From NCBI GenBank assembly GCA_012799115.1, contig JAAZLY010000005.1:1-25848 (forward strand): a stretch of DNA of 25,848 bases, written 5' to 3'. A program made the translations under genes and the position numbers. Below, piece by piece: positions 7,221-13,777 of this stretch (the first letter of the stretch is position 1; every line of letters begins with the position of its first letter). The notes under the pieces are model-generated. The model saw only the letters and a list, made by a program, of their open reading frames with translations. It had not been told where the DNA came from and made no database searches. The stretch is from Bacillota bacterium. GTDB lineage: Bacteria > Bacillota > Limnochordia > Darwinibacteriales > Darwinibacteriaceae.

Positions 7221-7977
7221 GATCCGTCTAGAGGGAGTCAGCTACTCCTATGAAAGAGAATCTGTCCTGAAGAATATCAACTTGCGTCTTCAGCCTTCGC
7301 GATTTTATGGTATCGTGGGACCCAATGGTGCGGGGAAGTCGACCTTGCTCAAGCTCATGGATGCTTACTTAAAGCCGCAGCAGGGCATCGTCTTTCTCAA
7401 TGATAGGTCTCTAGCAACCTACAGTCTGTCCGACTTGGCAAGGGAGATCGCGATGGTTCCCCAGCATTCACACTATTTTCCCTTTACCGTGGAAGAAATG
7501 GTCTTGCTCGGACGGACTCCTTTTTACACTCGCTTAGGGAAGCCCAGCGAGGCAGATTTAGAGATCGCCAAAGAGGTTATGGAAGTGACGGGAATACGTC
7601 ACCTGGCCCATCGCCTAGTCAGTGATTTGAGCGGGGGGGAACGGCAGCGCGCAACGCTAGCCAGGGCCTTTGCCCAGCGTACCGGAGTTCTCTTGCTGGA
7701 TGAACCAACCACTCACTTAGATCTGGAGTATCAGATTAACACCTGTCGTTTACTAAAAGATAGGGTGGAGGAGGGAGTGACCGTGGTAGCCGTACTTCAT
7801 GACCTGAACTTAGTAGCAAGCTTTTGTGATCACGTCTTTGTTCTAGATAAGGGGAACCTCATTACGGAAGGAGTTCCTACCAAGGTCTTTACGCCTGATC
7901 TTATTGAAGAGGTCTTTCATGTCTCGATAGCTCGCCTCCACCATCCAGTCAGCGGTCGACCGATCATCGTTCCATAA
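7210..7977 (+). CDS. btuD: Vitamin B12 ABC transporter, ATPase
   Basis: The 255-residue ATPase energises the importer at the inner face of the membrane. It shows Walker A GPNGAGKST (37-45), Q-loop Gln85 in MVPQHS, signature LSGGERQR (140-147), Walker B LLLDEP (161-166), D-loop THLD and the H-loop in VLHDLN. The ATG at 7210 lies inside the end of btuC (11-base overlap), as is usual for tightly coupled importer operons. It completes the btuFCD set under the cobalamin riboswitch. No terminator with a T-run follows, so read-through into htrA is possible. Confidence 0.92.
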   Translation: MVDKIRLEGVSYSYERESVLKNINLRLQPSRFYGIVGPNGAGKSTLLKLMDAYLKPQQGIVFLNDRSLATYSLSDLAREIAMVPQHSHYFPFTVEEMVLLGRTPFYTRLGKPSEADLEIAKEVMEVTGIRHLAHRLVSDLSGGERQRATLARAFAQRTGVLLLDEPTTHLDLEYQINTCRLLKDRVEEGVTVVAVLHDLNLVASFCDHVFVLDKGNLITEGVPTKVFTPDLIEEVFHVSIARLHHPVSGRPIIVP

Positions 7978-7983
7978 ATCGTA

Positions 7984-8026
7984 TCTCCCCCGGATATACT
8001 AAGGAGAGTATAACAAAAGGGGGAGA
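7984..8026 (+). promoter_or_regulatory. Hairpin sequestering the htrA ribosome-binding site
   Basis: TCTCCCCC (7984-7991) is the exact complement of GGGGGAGA (8019-8026), which contains the htrA Shine-Dalgarno sequence five bases before its GTG start. Inside lies a second perfect stem, TATACT (7995-8000) with AGTATA (8007-8012), around the loop AAGGAG. No T-run follows, so it is not an intrinsic terminator. An RNA thermometer or another translational switch is a reasonable inference for a stress protease. TATACT could alternatively act as a -10, which would remove the 5' arm from that transcript. Confidence 0.5.
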
Positions 8027-8030
8027 GCCC

Positions 8031-9095
8031 GTGAAATGGCGCCTTAGTCTTGGAATTACAGTATTGCTCCTGGCAGTCTTCATGATCTGGTCCATCTTGA
8101 GCCCAGCGGAAGCGCCTTTAGGTGAAACGCCAGTTGAGTCCCAAGAACCGGTGGGTAATTGGGAAGAACCAATTGTCCAAGCGGTGTCTAAAGTCGGCCC
8201 TGCTACTGTAAGGATTGACACTACCCGTGAGATCGTCGTCGATCAATTCTTTTTTCAGCAGTTACAGGAACAGCGGGGAGTAGGTTCTGGTGTAGTTTAC
8301 CGTGATGACGGGTACATCTTGACGAACTACCATGTTGTGGCAGATGCTGAAAACATCGTCGTAGAGTTAGCTGATGGAAGACGTTTTGATGGGACGGTAG
8401 TAGGGGGTGACCCCCTTACGGACTTGGCCGTTGTGAAGGTGGAGGCTGACGGATTACCGGTTGCGGAGTTTGCCGATTCCAATGAACTACGCGTTGGTCA
8501 GCTGGCGATTGCCATCGGCAACCCCTTAGGACAGTCCAATACAGTTACCACGGGCGTTGTGAGTGCTGTGAATCGGGATCTACTGGTTGATCCGAGCGAG
8601 AATCGCTATCTCGAGGGAATGATCCAAACCGATGCAGCCATTAACCCAGGCAACTCTGGTGGTCCTTTGATCAACCAAGGCGGTGAAGTAATTGGTGTAA
8701 CGACTGCCATTATTGAACAGGCTGAGGGCATTGGCTTCGCTATTCCGTCCACGACGGCTAAGACCATAGGCGATCAGATCATATCTCATGGACGACCTCT
8801 GCGCTTAGGCGTGTTAGGCGGATCGTTAACACCTGCCCTAGTCAGAAGCCTTCGTGACCAAGCCGGTTTGGATTTGGCTGTTGAACGCGGTGCGTTCTTG
8901 ACCAGAGTATTGCCGAATACTCCTGCCGCAGAGGCGGGTCTGTCGCAGGGAGATGTGGTGACAGCCGTCGATGGTCAAGAGATTGCCGGTATACGTGAGC
9001 TGCAAGATGCAGTGCAGAAAGCGGGTTTTGGAGGTAGGTTAGTTCTAACATACTACAGGGGGCAGGCCAAGCATGAAGCCCGTGTACAGCTGTGA
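8031..9095 (+). CDS. htrA: HtrA/DegP-like serine protease, membrane anchored, one PDZ domain
   Basis: HtrA proteases degrade misfolded extracytoplasmic proteins. The 354-residue protein has an N-terminal membrane anchor (about residues 4-24), a trypsin-like domain (about 45-245) and one C-terminal PDZ domain (about 265-350). The catalytic triad is visible: His101 in TNYHVV, Asp131 in LTDLAVV and Ser209 in NPGNSGGPL. The GTG at 8031 follows GGGGGAG with a five-base gap. That ribosome site is buried in a hairpin (7984-8026). A strong terminator follows at 9113-9155. The order htrA, CxxH/CxxC small protein, rlmH is conserved in Firmicutes (htrC-yyzF-rlmH in Bacillus), so this is probably the orthologous locus. 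Confidence 0.93.
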   Translation: MKWRLSLGITVLLLAVFMIWSILSPAEAPLGETPVESQEPVGNWEEPIVQAVSKVGPATVRIDTTREIVVDQFFFQQLQEQRGVGSGVVYRDDGYILTNYHVVADAENIVVELADGRRFDGTVVGGDPLTDLAVVKVEADGLPVAEFADSNELRVGQLAIAIGNPLGQSNTVTTGVVSAVNRDLLVDPSENRYLEGMIQTDAAINPGNSGGPLINQGGEVIGVTTAIIEQAEGIGFAIPSTTAKTIGDQIISHGRPLRLGVLGGSLTPALVRSLRDQAGLDLAVERGAFLTRVLPNTPAAEAGLSQGDVVTAVDGQEIAGIRELQDAVQKAGFGGRLVLTYYRGQAKHEARVQL

Positions 9096-9112
9096 CACTC
9101 CCTAAAGGATCC

Positions 9113-9155
9113 GGCCAGAGGGCGAGGGCAGACCTCTGGTCTTCTTCTTTTTTTT
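9113..9155 (+). terminator. Intrinsic terminator after htrA
   Basis: GGCCAGAGG (9113-9121) pairs with CCTCTGGTC (9133-9141), nine base pairs with one G-U, and a long T-rich run follows (9142-9155). It separates htrA from the small CxxH gene. Confidence 0.88.
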
Positions 9156-9167
9156 CATGGCTGATTA

Positions 9168-9176
9168 TGTTATGAT
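9168..9176 (+). promoter_or_regulatory. Extended -10 promoter for the CxxH/CxxC gene and rlmH
   Basis: TG-T-TATGAT is an extended -10 element just after the htrA terminator. The -35 region falls in the terminator's T-tract and is poor, as tolerated with extended -10 promoters. Transcription would begin near 9183, about 30 bases before the small gene. Confidence 0.55.
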
Positions 9177-9212
9177 ACTTATGAATGTACATTTTTCCAG
9201 GGGAGGAAAAGC

Positions 9213-9380
9213 ATGTATGTAGTGTGTGCTGACCATCTTGAACAGGCTATTGATGAATTTGTTGATGTCTATGAAACACCACCTGATCTTTATGAGCTAG
9301 AGAATGTATCATTTACAGACTGGAGTAGTCCTTCTCACTGTACGTTCTGTCAGAAGCCCCCAGTGTATTTGGTTGTTTGA
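9213..9380 (+). CDS. CxxH/CxxC small protein (BA_5709-type family)
   Basis: This 55-residue protein matches a small conserved Firmicutes family defined by a CxxH near the N-terminus and a CxxC near the C-terminus. Here they are Cys5-x-x-His8 (VCADH) and Cys43-x-x-Cys46 (CTFC), which together could bind one zinc ion. Other family-typical features are the acidic helix EFVDVYETPPD and a C-terminal PVYLVV. The ATG at 9213 follows GGGGAGGAAAA. Its position between htrA and rlmH is the position it has in Bacillus. The function is unknown; co-occurrence with the ribosome methyltransferase RlmH is suggestive only. Automatic ORF callers may miss it because of its length. Confidence 0.88.
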   Translation: MYVVCADHLEQAIDEFVDVYETPPDLYELENVSFTDWSSPSHCTFCQKPPVYLVV

Positions 9381-9401
9381 TTGTAGGAAGGGGGCGTTTC
9401 C

Positions 9402-9881
9402 TTGAACGTTCAGGTTGTGGCTGTAGGGAAGATAAAAGAAAAGTATTTAGACCTGGGCCTGAAGGAGTATGGCAAGAGGATGGGCCGTTATGGTCGTTTT
9501 CAAATCGTAGAAGTTAAGGAGGAGAGCTTCAACGAACCCCTGAGCGACAAAGAAAAGGAGCAAGTTCTCCAGCGTGAAGGAGAACGTATCTTGGATGCCA
9601 TCAGACCTCGCTCTTTTGTATTTGTCCTAGATCGGCATGGAGAGTCTTGGCGTTCCGAGGACTTGGCCGCGGAGTTTCAGCGCCTTGCAGTGAGCGGAAC
9701 AAGTCAGGTGGTCTTTGTAATTGGTGGTTCTTTAGGGCTTGATCCAGCAGTGACAGCGCGGGCCGACGTAGTCTTATCATTCTCGGCATTTACCTTTCCT
9801 CATCAGCTCATGCGCCTCATCTTGTTAGAGCAGATTTATAGAGCTTTTACCATTGTGGCAGGAGAACGGTATCACAAATAG
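9402..9881 (+). CDS. rlmH: 23S rRNA pseudouridine-1915 N3-methyltransferase
   Basis: RlmH is a SPOUT methyltransferase that uses S-adenosylmethionine to methylate pseudouridine 1915 in helix 69 of 23S rRNA on assembled ribosomes. The 159-residue protein has the standard length. It carries the trefoil-knot motifs FVIGGSLG (105-112), SFSAFTFPHQLMRLILLEQIYRA split across 126-148, and the invariant C-terminal YHK. The start is TTG at 9402, supported by AGGAAGGGGG upstream. The gene begins 21 bases after the CxxH protein and is followed closely by rex, so the three probably share a transcript. Confidence 0.96.
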   Translation: MNVQVVAVGKIKEKYLDLGLKEYGKRMGRYGRFQIVEVKEESFNEPLSDKEKEQVLQREGERILDAIRPRSFVFVLDRHGESWRSEDLAAEFQRLAVSGTSQVVFVIGGSLGLDPAVTARADVVLSFSAFTFPHQLMRLILLEQIYRAFTIVAGERYHK

Positions 9882-9897
9882 GAGAGGAGGAAGATTG

Positions 9898-10551
9898 ATG
9901 CGTTGGAGCAAAATCTCTGATGCGGTGATTAGGCGTCTACCCCTGTATCTACGAGTATTGGACGACTTGGCGGAAGAATCCGAAACGGAATCCATTTCTT
10001 CGCAAGAGCTTGGCGTGCGTGCCGGGGTCGGACCAGCCTTAGTCCGCAAAGATCTGGCATGGTTTGGTGAGTTTGGCAAACAAGGTGTAGGATATGAGAT
10101 AGGATTCTTGCGTGATGAACTGCGCAAGATTCTTAATCTGGATACGAAATTACCCGTGGCCTTGGTGGGCGTAGGAAGTCTGGGTTCTGCCCTGACTCGC
10201 TACCATTTAAGGCGGTTTTCGGAAGATGCCAGTTTTAATCTCGAGCTTGTAGCCCTTTTCGATAGCGATTTAGCCAAAATCGGGAAATCCGTGGAAGGAA
10301 TTCCGGTTTATGGTTTAGAAGATATCCCGAGCCAGGTTGAGGAGAAAGGACTCAAGATTGTGATTATCACTGTCCCAGCCCAAAGTGCACAAGACGTCGT
10401 AAATCGATTTGTTGACGCCGGAATTCAGGGCATCTTGAACTTTGCGCCTGTCAAACTCAATGCGCCTGATACAGTTCATGTGGTTGATACAGATGTGTCC
10501 TTAGAACTGCAGCGTTTAGCTTACTATGTACCAGGCGTATCACCGAATTGA
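9898..10551 (+). CDS. rex: Redox-sensing transcriptional repressor Rex
   Basis: Rex senses the NADH/NAD+ ratio and represses fermentation and respiration genes when NAD+ dominates. The 217-residue protein has an N-terminal winged helix (1-80) with the family signature VRKDLAWFGEFGKQGVGY (about 49-66). A Rossmann domain follows with GVGSLG (91-96), and a C-terminal domain-swapping helix ends it. ATG at 9898 is chosen because GGAGAGGAGG lies just upstream and the helix-turn-helix begins there; a longer in-frame start at 9853 lies inside rlmH and has no ribosome site. It is followed after 19 bases by a dihydrolipoyl dehydrogenase and then fhs, plausible redox-linked targets. No clear canonical Rex operator was found near these genes. 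Confidence 0.95.
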   Translation: MRWSKISDAVIRRLPLYLRVLDDLAEESETESISSQELGVRAGVGPALVRKDLAWFGEFGKQGVGYEIGFLRDELRKILNLDTKLPVALVGVGSLGSALTRYHLRRFSEDASFNLELVALFDSDLAKIGKSVEGIPVYGLEDIPSQVEEKGLKIVIITVPAQSAQDVVNRFVDAGIQGILNFAPVKLNAPDTVHVVDTDVSLELQRLAYYVPGVSPN

Positions 10552-10570
10552 TTCTGAAGGAGGAGACGCA

Positions 10571-11935
10571 TTGTCCCAACAGATTGATCTTCTGGTAATT
10601 GGTGGAGGACCCGCTGGGTATTCTGCTGCCATTCGAGCTCGCCATCTGGGCAAGAGCGTAGTGGTGATTGAAAAACGGAGTGTAGGGGGCACCTGCCTGA
10701 ATCGTGGTTGTATACCTACCAAAGCTCTGTTAGAGAGTGCCCATTTTTTCGAGAGTCTTGCTACCGCTAAGACGCATGGGGTAACAGTAGATGTCCAGGA
10801 ACTAGACTATGCACAGGTTGTAGGAACCAAGGATCAGATTGTTAAGCGCATGGTCGATGGGCTACAATTTCTCTTAGACAGGAAGGAAATACGAGTTGTC
10901 CATGGGGAGGCTCGCTTTTTGTCATCGACCGAGGTACAAGTGGGAGATGAGACCTTCCAAGCGAAACATATCCTCGTAGCTACAGGGACAGTTCCCTTTG
11001 AGTTGCCTAACCTTGCCATTGATGGCGAACGTGTGATAGACAGCGATCAACTTCTTGATCGACCATCCTTGCCAGAGTCGCTAGTCATTGTCGGCGGGGG
11101 GGTTATCGGTTGTGAGTTTGCGACGATTTTTGCCTCTTACGGCGTTAAGGTAACGATTGTTGAACTTATGCCGCAGATTTTACCACCGGAGGACGGAGAG
11201 ATCAGTCAGACGCTTACGCGTGAGTTTAAGAAGCGGAAGATTAAGGTGTTGACTGGTGCTAAAGTACAAAACATGCGCCACGAGTCGGATCACGTAGTCG
11301 TTGAAGTGGAACAAAAAGGTAAGGCAGCGGAGATCGAAACCGATCTGGTCTTGGTATCAGTTGGCCGTAAACCAGTTCTCCCAGAGGGTTTCCCTGCAGA
11401 GGTGGATCCTAGAGGCTATATCAAGGTAAATGAACAGTTCCAGACCTCAGTACCTCACATCTATGCTGCTGGCGATATTATTGGCGGTATCCAGCTCGCT
11501 CACTTGGCCTTTGAAGAAGGTTGGGCTGCGGTGAACTACATGGCTGGTGAGTCTAGTAGAAATGAGTGGTTTGTACCCGGCTGCGTGTATACCAAGCCAG
11601 AAATCGCGTCGGTGGGTCTAACAGAGGCGAAGGCCAAGGAACAGTATGGAGAAGTAGTGACTGCTAAGTACTCCTTGAAGGGAAATGCCAGGGCAGTTAT
11701 TGCCGGAGATGATTCTGGTTTCGTCAAGTTTGTAGCGTCAGCCGATGGTGTTGTACGTGGTGTACATATTATTGGGCCTCAAGCTACGGAGTTGATTTCT
11801 GGAGCCGTCTTAGGTTTGGAACAAGGGATGACGCTGCAACAGTGGGCAGAGGTAGTTTATCCGCATCCTACCGTTTCGGAATCGATCAAAGAAGCGGTGC
11901 TCAGCGGATTAGGAATAGGCCTACATTCACTGTAG
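10571..11935 (+). CDS. lpdA: Dihydrolipoyl dehydrogenase
   Basis: This is a 454-residue FAD-dependent pyridine nucleotide disulfide oxidoreductase. FAD-binding GGGPAGYSAA lies at 11-20, the redox disulfide is Cys42-Cys47 (GTCLNRGC), a second Rossmann motif GGGVIGCEFA binds NAD, YAAGDI closes the FAD site, and HPTVSE near the C-terminus supplies the His-Glu pair. It would reoxidise dihydrolipoamide of a 2-oxoacid dehydrogenase complex or of the glycine cleavage system. No E1, E2 or gcv genes are in the window, so its partner is unknown; neighbouring fhs and folD make the glycine cleavage L-protein role attractive but unproven. The start is TTG at 10571, with AAGGAGG seven bases upstream; a longer in-frame start at 10526 falls inside rex. 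Confidence 0.9.
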   Translation: MSQQIDLLVIGGGPAGYSAAIRARHLGKSVVVIEKRSVGGTCLNRGCIPTKALLESAHFFESLATAKTHGVTVDVQELDYAQVVGTKDQIVKRMVDGLQFLLDRKEIRVVHGEARFLSSTEVQVGDETFQAKHILVATGTVPFELPNLAIDGERVIDSDQLLDRPSLPESLVIVGGGVIGCEFATIFASYGVKVTIVELMPQILPPEDGEISQTLTREFKKRKIKVLTGAKVQNMRHESDHVVVEVEQKGKAAEIETDLVLVSVGRKPVLPEGFPAEVDPRGYIKVNEQFQTSVPHIYAAGDIIGGIQLAHLAFEEGWAAVNYMAGESSRNEWFVPGCVYTKPEIASVGLTEAKAKEQYGEVVTAKYSLKGNARAVIAGDDSGFVKFVASADGVVRGVHIIGPQATELISGAVLGLEQGMTLQQWAEVVYPHPTVSESIKEAVLSGLGIGLHSL

Positions 11936-11961
11936 GTACATAACAGATAGGGGGATTATTC

Positions 11962-13632
11962 ATGCTTAGTGACATTGCCATTGCACAACAAGCGAAATTG
12001 CGCCCAATAGCAGAAATTGCGGAGCAAATCGGATTGAAGCCAGAAGAGGTTGAGTTGTACGGCAACTATAAGGCGAAGGTCGATACCAAGGTATACGACA
12101 GGCTCAAAGATCGCCCCAACGGAAAACTCATTTACACAACTGCGATCACTGCTACACCGGCTGGCGAAGGTAAGACCGTAACTACGATCGGCTTAACCCA
12201 GGCTCTAGGCCACTTAGGGAAAAACGTTATGGCTTGCGTTCGCGAACCATCTCTCGGACCCACCTTCGGAGTAAAGGGTGGGGCAGCAGGCGGCGGATAT
12301 GCTCAAGTTGTTCCCATGGAGGATATCAACCTTCATTTTACTGGAGATATTCATGCTGTAACCACAGCTCACAATCTTCTCGCGGCCCTTTTGGATAACC
12401 ACATTGCCCAAGGCAATGAGCTAAACATCGACCCGAAGCGTATCGTATTTAGACGGGTTATGGATATGAATGATCGACAATTACGTAACATCGTCATTGG
12501 ACTTGGTGGTCTTGGTGATGGTTATGTACGTGAAGCAGGCTTTGATATTTCGGTTGCCTCAGAAATCATGGCTATTTTGTGCCTAGCTACCGACCTTCAG
12601 GATCTAAAAGAAAGGGTCGGACGTATTCTTGTAGGATACACCTACGACCGTAAACCTGTTTACGCCAAGGATCTTAAGGCACAAGGTGCAATGGCAGTAA
12701 TCATGAAGGATGCCATTAAACCTAACTTGGTTCAGACTCTAGAAGGGCAACCTGCCTTTGTTCACGGCGGTCCCTTTGCTAATATCGCCCACGGTAACAA
12801 CAGTATCATTGCAACTCGGATGGCTCTCAAGTTAGCTGACTATGTCGTAACTGAGGGTGGGTTTGCCGCTGACTTGGGCGCAGAGAAGTTCTTCGACATC
12901 GTCCATGGCTATTCTGGATTAACTCCTGACGTTGCAGTTATTGTAGTTTCTGTACGTGCCTTGAACATGCACGGTGGTGTAGCGAAAGAAGATGTAAAAC
13001 TGACAAATCTGCCTGCTTTGGAGAAGGGTCTAGTTAACCTCGATAAGCATGTAGAGAATATCAAGAAGTTTGGTTTGCCCATCGTAGTTGCCATTAACCA
13101 GTTCCCAACAGATGCTCCAGAAGAGTTAGAACTTGTACAACGTCATTGTGACAAGCTTGGCGTTAAGTGGGCTGTTTCGAAGGTAGTCGTTGACGGCGGA
13201 CCTGGTGGAGCAGAATTTGCTAAGGCTGTCTTGGAAGTTCTAGAAACAGAAGAGCCGAACTTCAAACCTATCTATGATTGGAAATCACCAATCAAGACGA
13301 AACTTGAGACATTGGCCAAGGAAATCTACGGAGCCGATGGTGTCACCTATGCGCCCAAGGCCGAACGCTCGATACGCGACTTGACCCGCCTTGGTTACGG
13401 TGAGTTACCAGTATGTGTGGCAAAGACGCAGCACTCCATCTCTGATGATCCCAAACTGAAGGGTGCCCCAACAGGCTGGACATTGACCATTACTGATGTC
13501 AGACCGTCACTCGGTGCAGGCTTCCTAGTCTGTCTTGCTGGTGATATCATGACTATGCCAGGGCTTCCTTCTACACCGGCAGCTGAACATGTGGACATCG
13601 ATGCCGATGGCAACATTACTGGCCTATTCTAA
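11962..13632 (+). CDS. fhs: Formate-tetrahydrofolate ligase
   Basis: The enzyme joins formate to tetrahydrofolate with ATP, giving 10-formyl-tetrahydrofolate; it is a hallmark of acetogens and purine or amino acid fermenters. Its 556 residues match the family's usual length. Visible motifs are the P-loop TPAGEGKTVTT (about 65-75), the signature EPSLGPTFGVKGGAAGGG, DINLHFTGD and FVHGGPFANIAHG. The ATG at 11962 follows GATAGGGGG. It is probably in the rlmH-rex-lpdA transcription unit (26-base gap to lpdA). With FolD it forms the methyl-branch entry of the Wood-Ljungdahl or reductive glycine route; the window shows no CO dehydrogenase genes, so acetogenesis is not established. Confidence 0.97.
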   Translation: MLSDIAIAQQAKLRPIAEIAEQIGLKPEEVELYGNYKAKVDTKVYDRLKDRPNGKLIYTTAITATPAGEGKTVTTIGLTQALGHLGKNVMACVREPSLGPTFGVKGGAAGGGYAQVVPMEDINLHFTGDIHAVTTAHNLLAALLDNHIAQGNELNIDPKRIVFRRVMDMNDRQLRNIVIGLGGLGDGYVREAGFDISVASEIMAILCLATDLQDLKERVGRILVGYTYDRKPVYAKDLKAQGAMAVIMKDAIKPNLVQTLEGQPAFVHGGPFANIAHGNNSIIATRMALKLADYVVTEGGFAADLGAEKFFDIVHGYSGLTPDVAVIVVSVRALNMHGGVAKEDVKLTNLPALEKGLVNLDKHVENIKKFGLPIVVAINQFPTDAPEELELVQRHCDKLGVKWAVSKVVVDGGPGGAEFAKAVLEVLETEEPNFKPIYDWKSPIKTKLETLAKEIYGADGVTYAPKAERSIRDLTRLGYGELPVCVAKTQHSISDDPKLKGAPTGWTLTITDVRPSLGAGFLVCLAGDIMTMPGLPSTPAAEHVDIDADGNITGLF

Positions 13633-13650
13633 GAAGCGACAAAAAGCTGG

Positions 13651-13679
13651 TTGTCTATTCTCAGTACTAATGGTATACT
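13651..13679 (+). promoter_or_regulatory. Extended -10 promoter between fhs and argS
   Basis: TTGTCT (13651-13656), a 17-base spacer ending in TGG, and TATACT (13674-13679) give a good extended -10 sigma-A promoter. The start would be near 13686. Its spacer and start region are the two arms of a perfect inverted repeat, suggesting an operator. Confidence 0.65.
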
Positions 13680-13689
13680 AACTGAGAAT
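13657..13689 (+). repeat. Inverted repeat overlapping the promoter, candidate operator
   Basis: ATTCTCAGT (13657-13665) and ACTGAGAAT (13681-13689) are perfect 9-base inverted arms separated by 15 bases. The dyad is centred on the -10 hexamer. One arm fills the promoter spacer and the other covers the start site, a geometry fit for repression. It does not resemble the ArgR, Rex or Fur consensus. As RNA it could be an ordinary hairpin at the end of the fhs transcript. Confidence 0.6.
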
Positions 13690-13726
13690 GGTTAGTGCAA
13701 GCAGCGAAGTGCACGACCGATTTTTT

Positions 13727-13760
13727 CCCCTGTAGGATTTCCTACGGGGGAGTTTCTTTA
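13727..13760 (+). terminator. Intrinsic terminator ahead of argS
   Basis: CCCCTGTAGG (13727-13736) pairs with CCTACGGGGG (13741-13750), ten pairs with one T-G and an ATTT loop, followed by AGTTTCTTTA. It ends the fhs transcript. It would also stop or attenuate transcripts from the promoter at 13651-13679, since it lies between that promoter and argS. Confidence 0.8.
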
Positions 13761-13777
13761 GTTAGGGAGGAATAGCG

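Noticed and set aside
9181..9222. Mini-ORF starting at ATG 9181
   Set aside because: Thirteen codons, no ribosome site, overlaps the real ribosome site and start of the CxxH gene.
13686..13777. T-box leader for argS
   Set aside because: Too short and without the conserved T-box sequence or stem I architecture.
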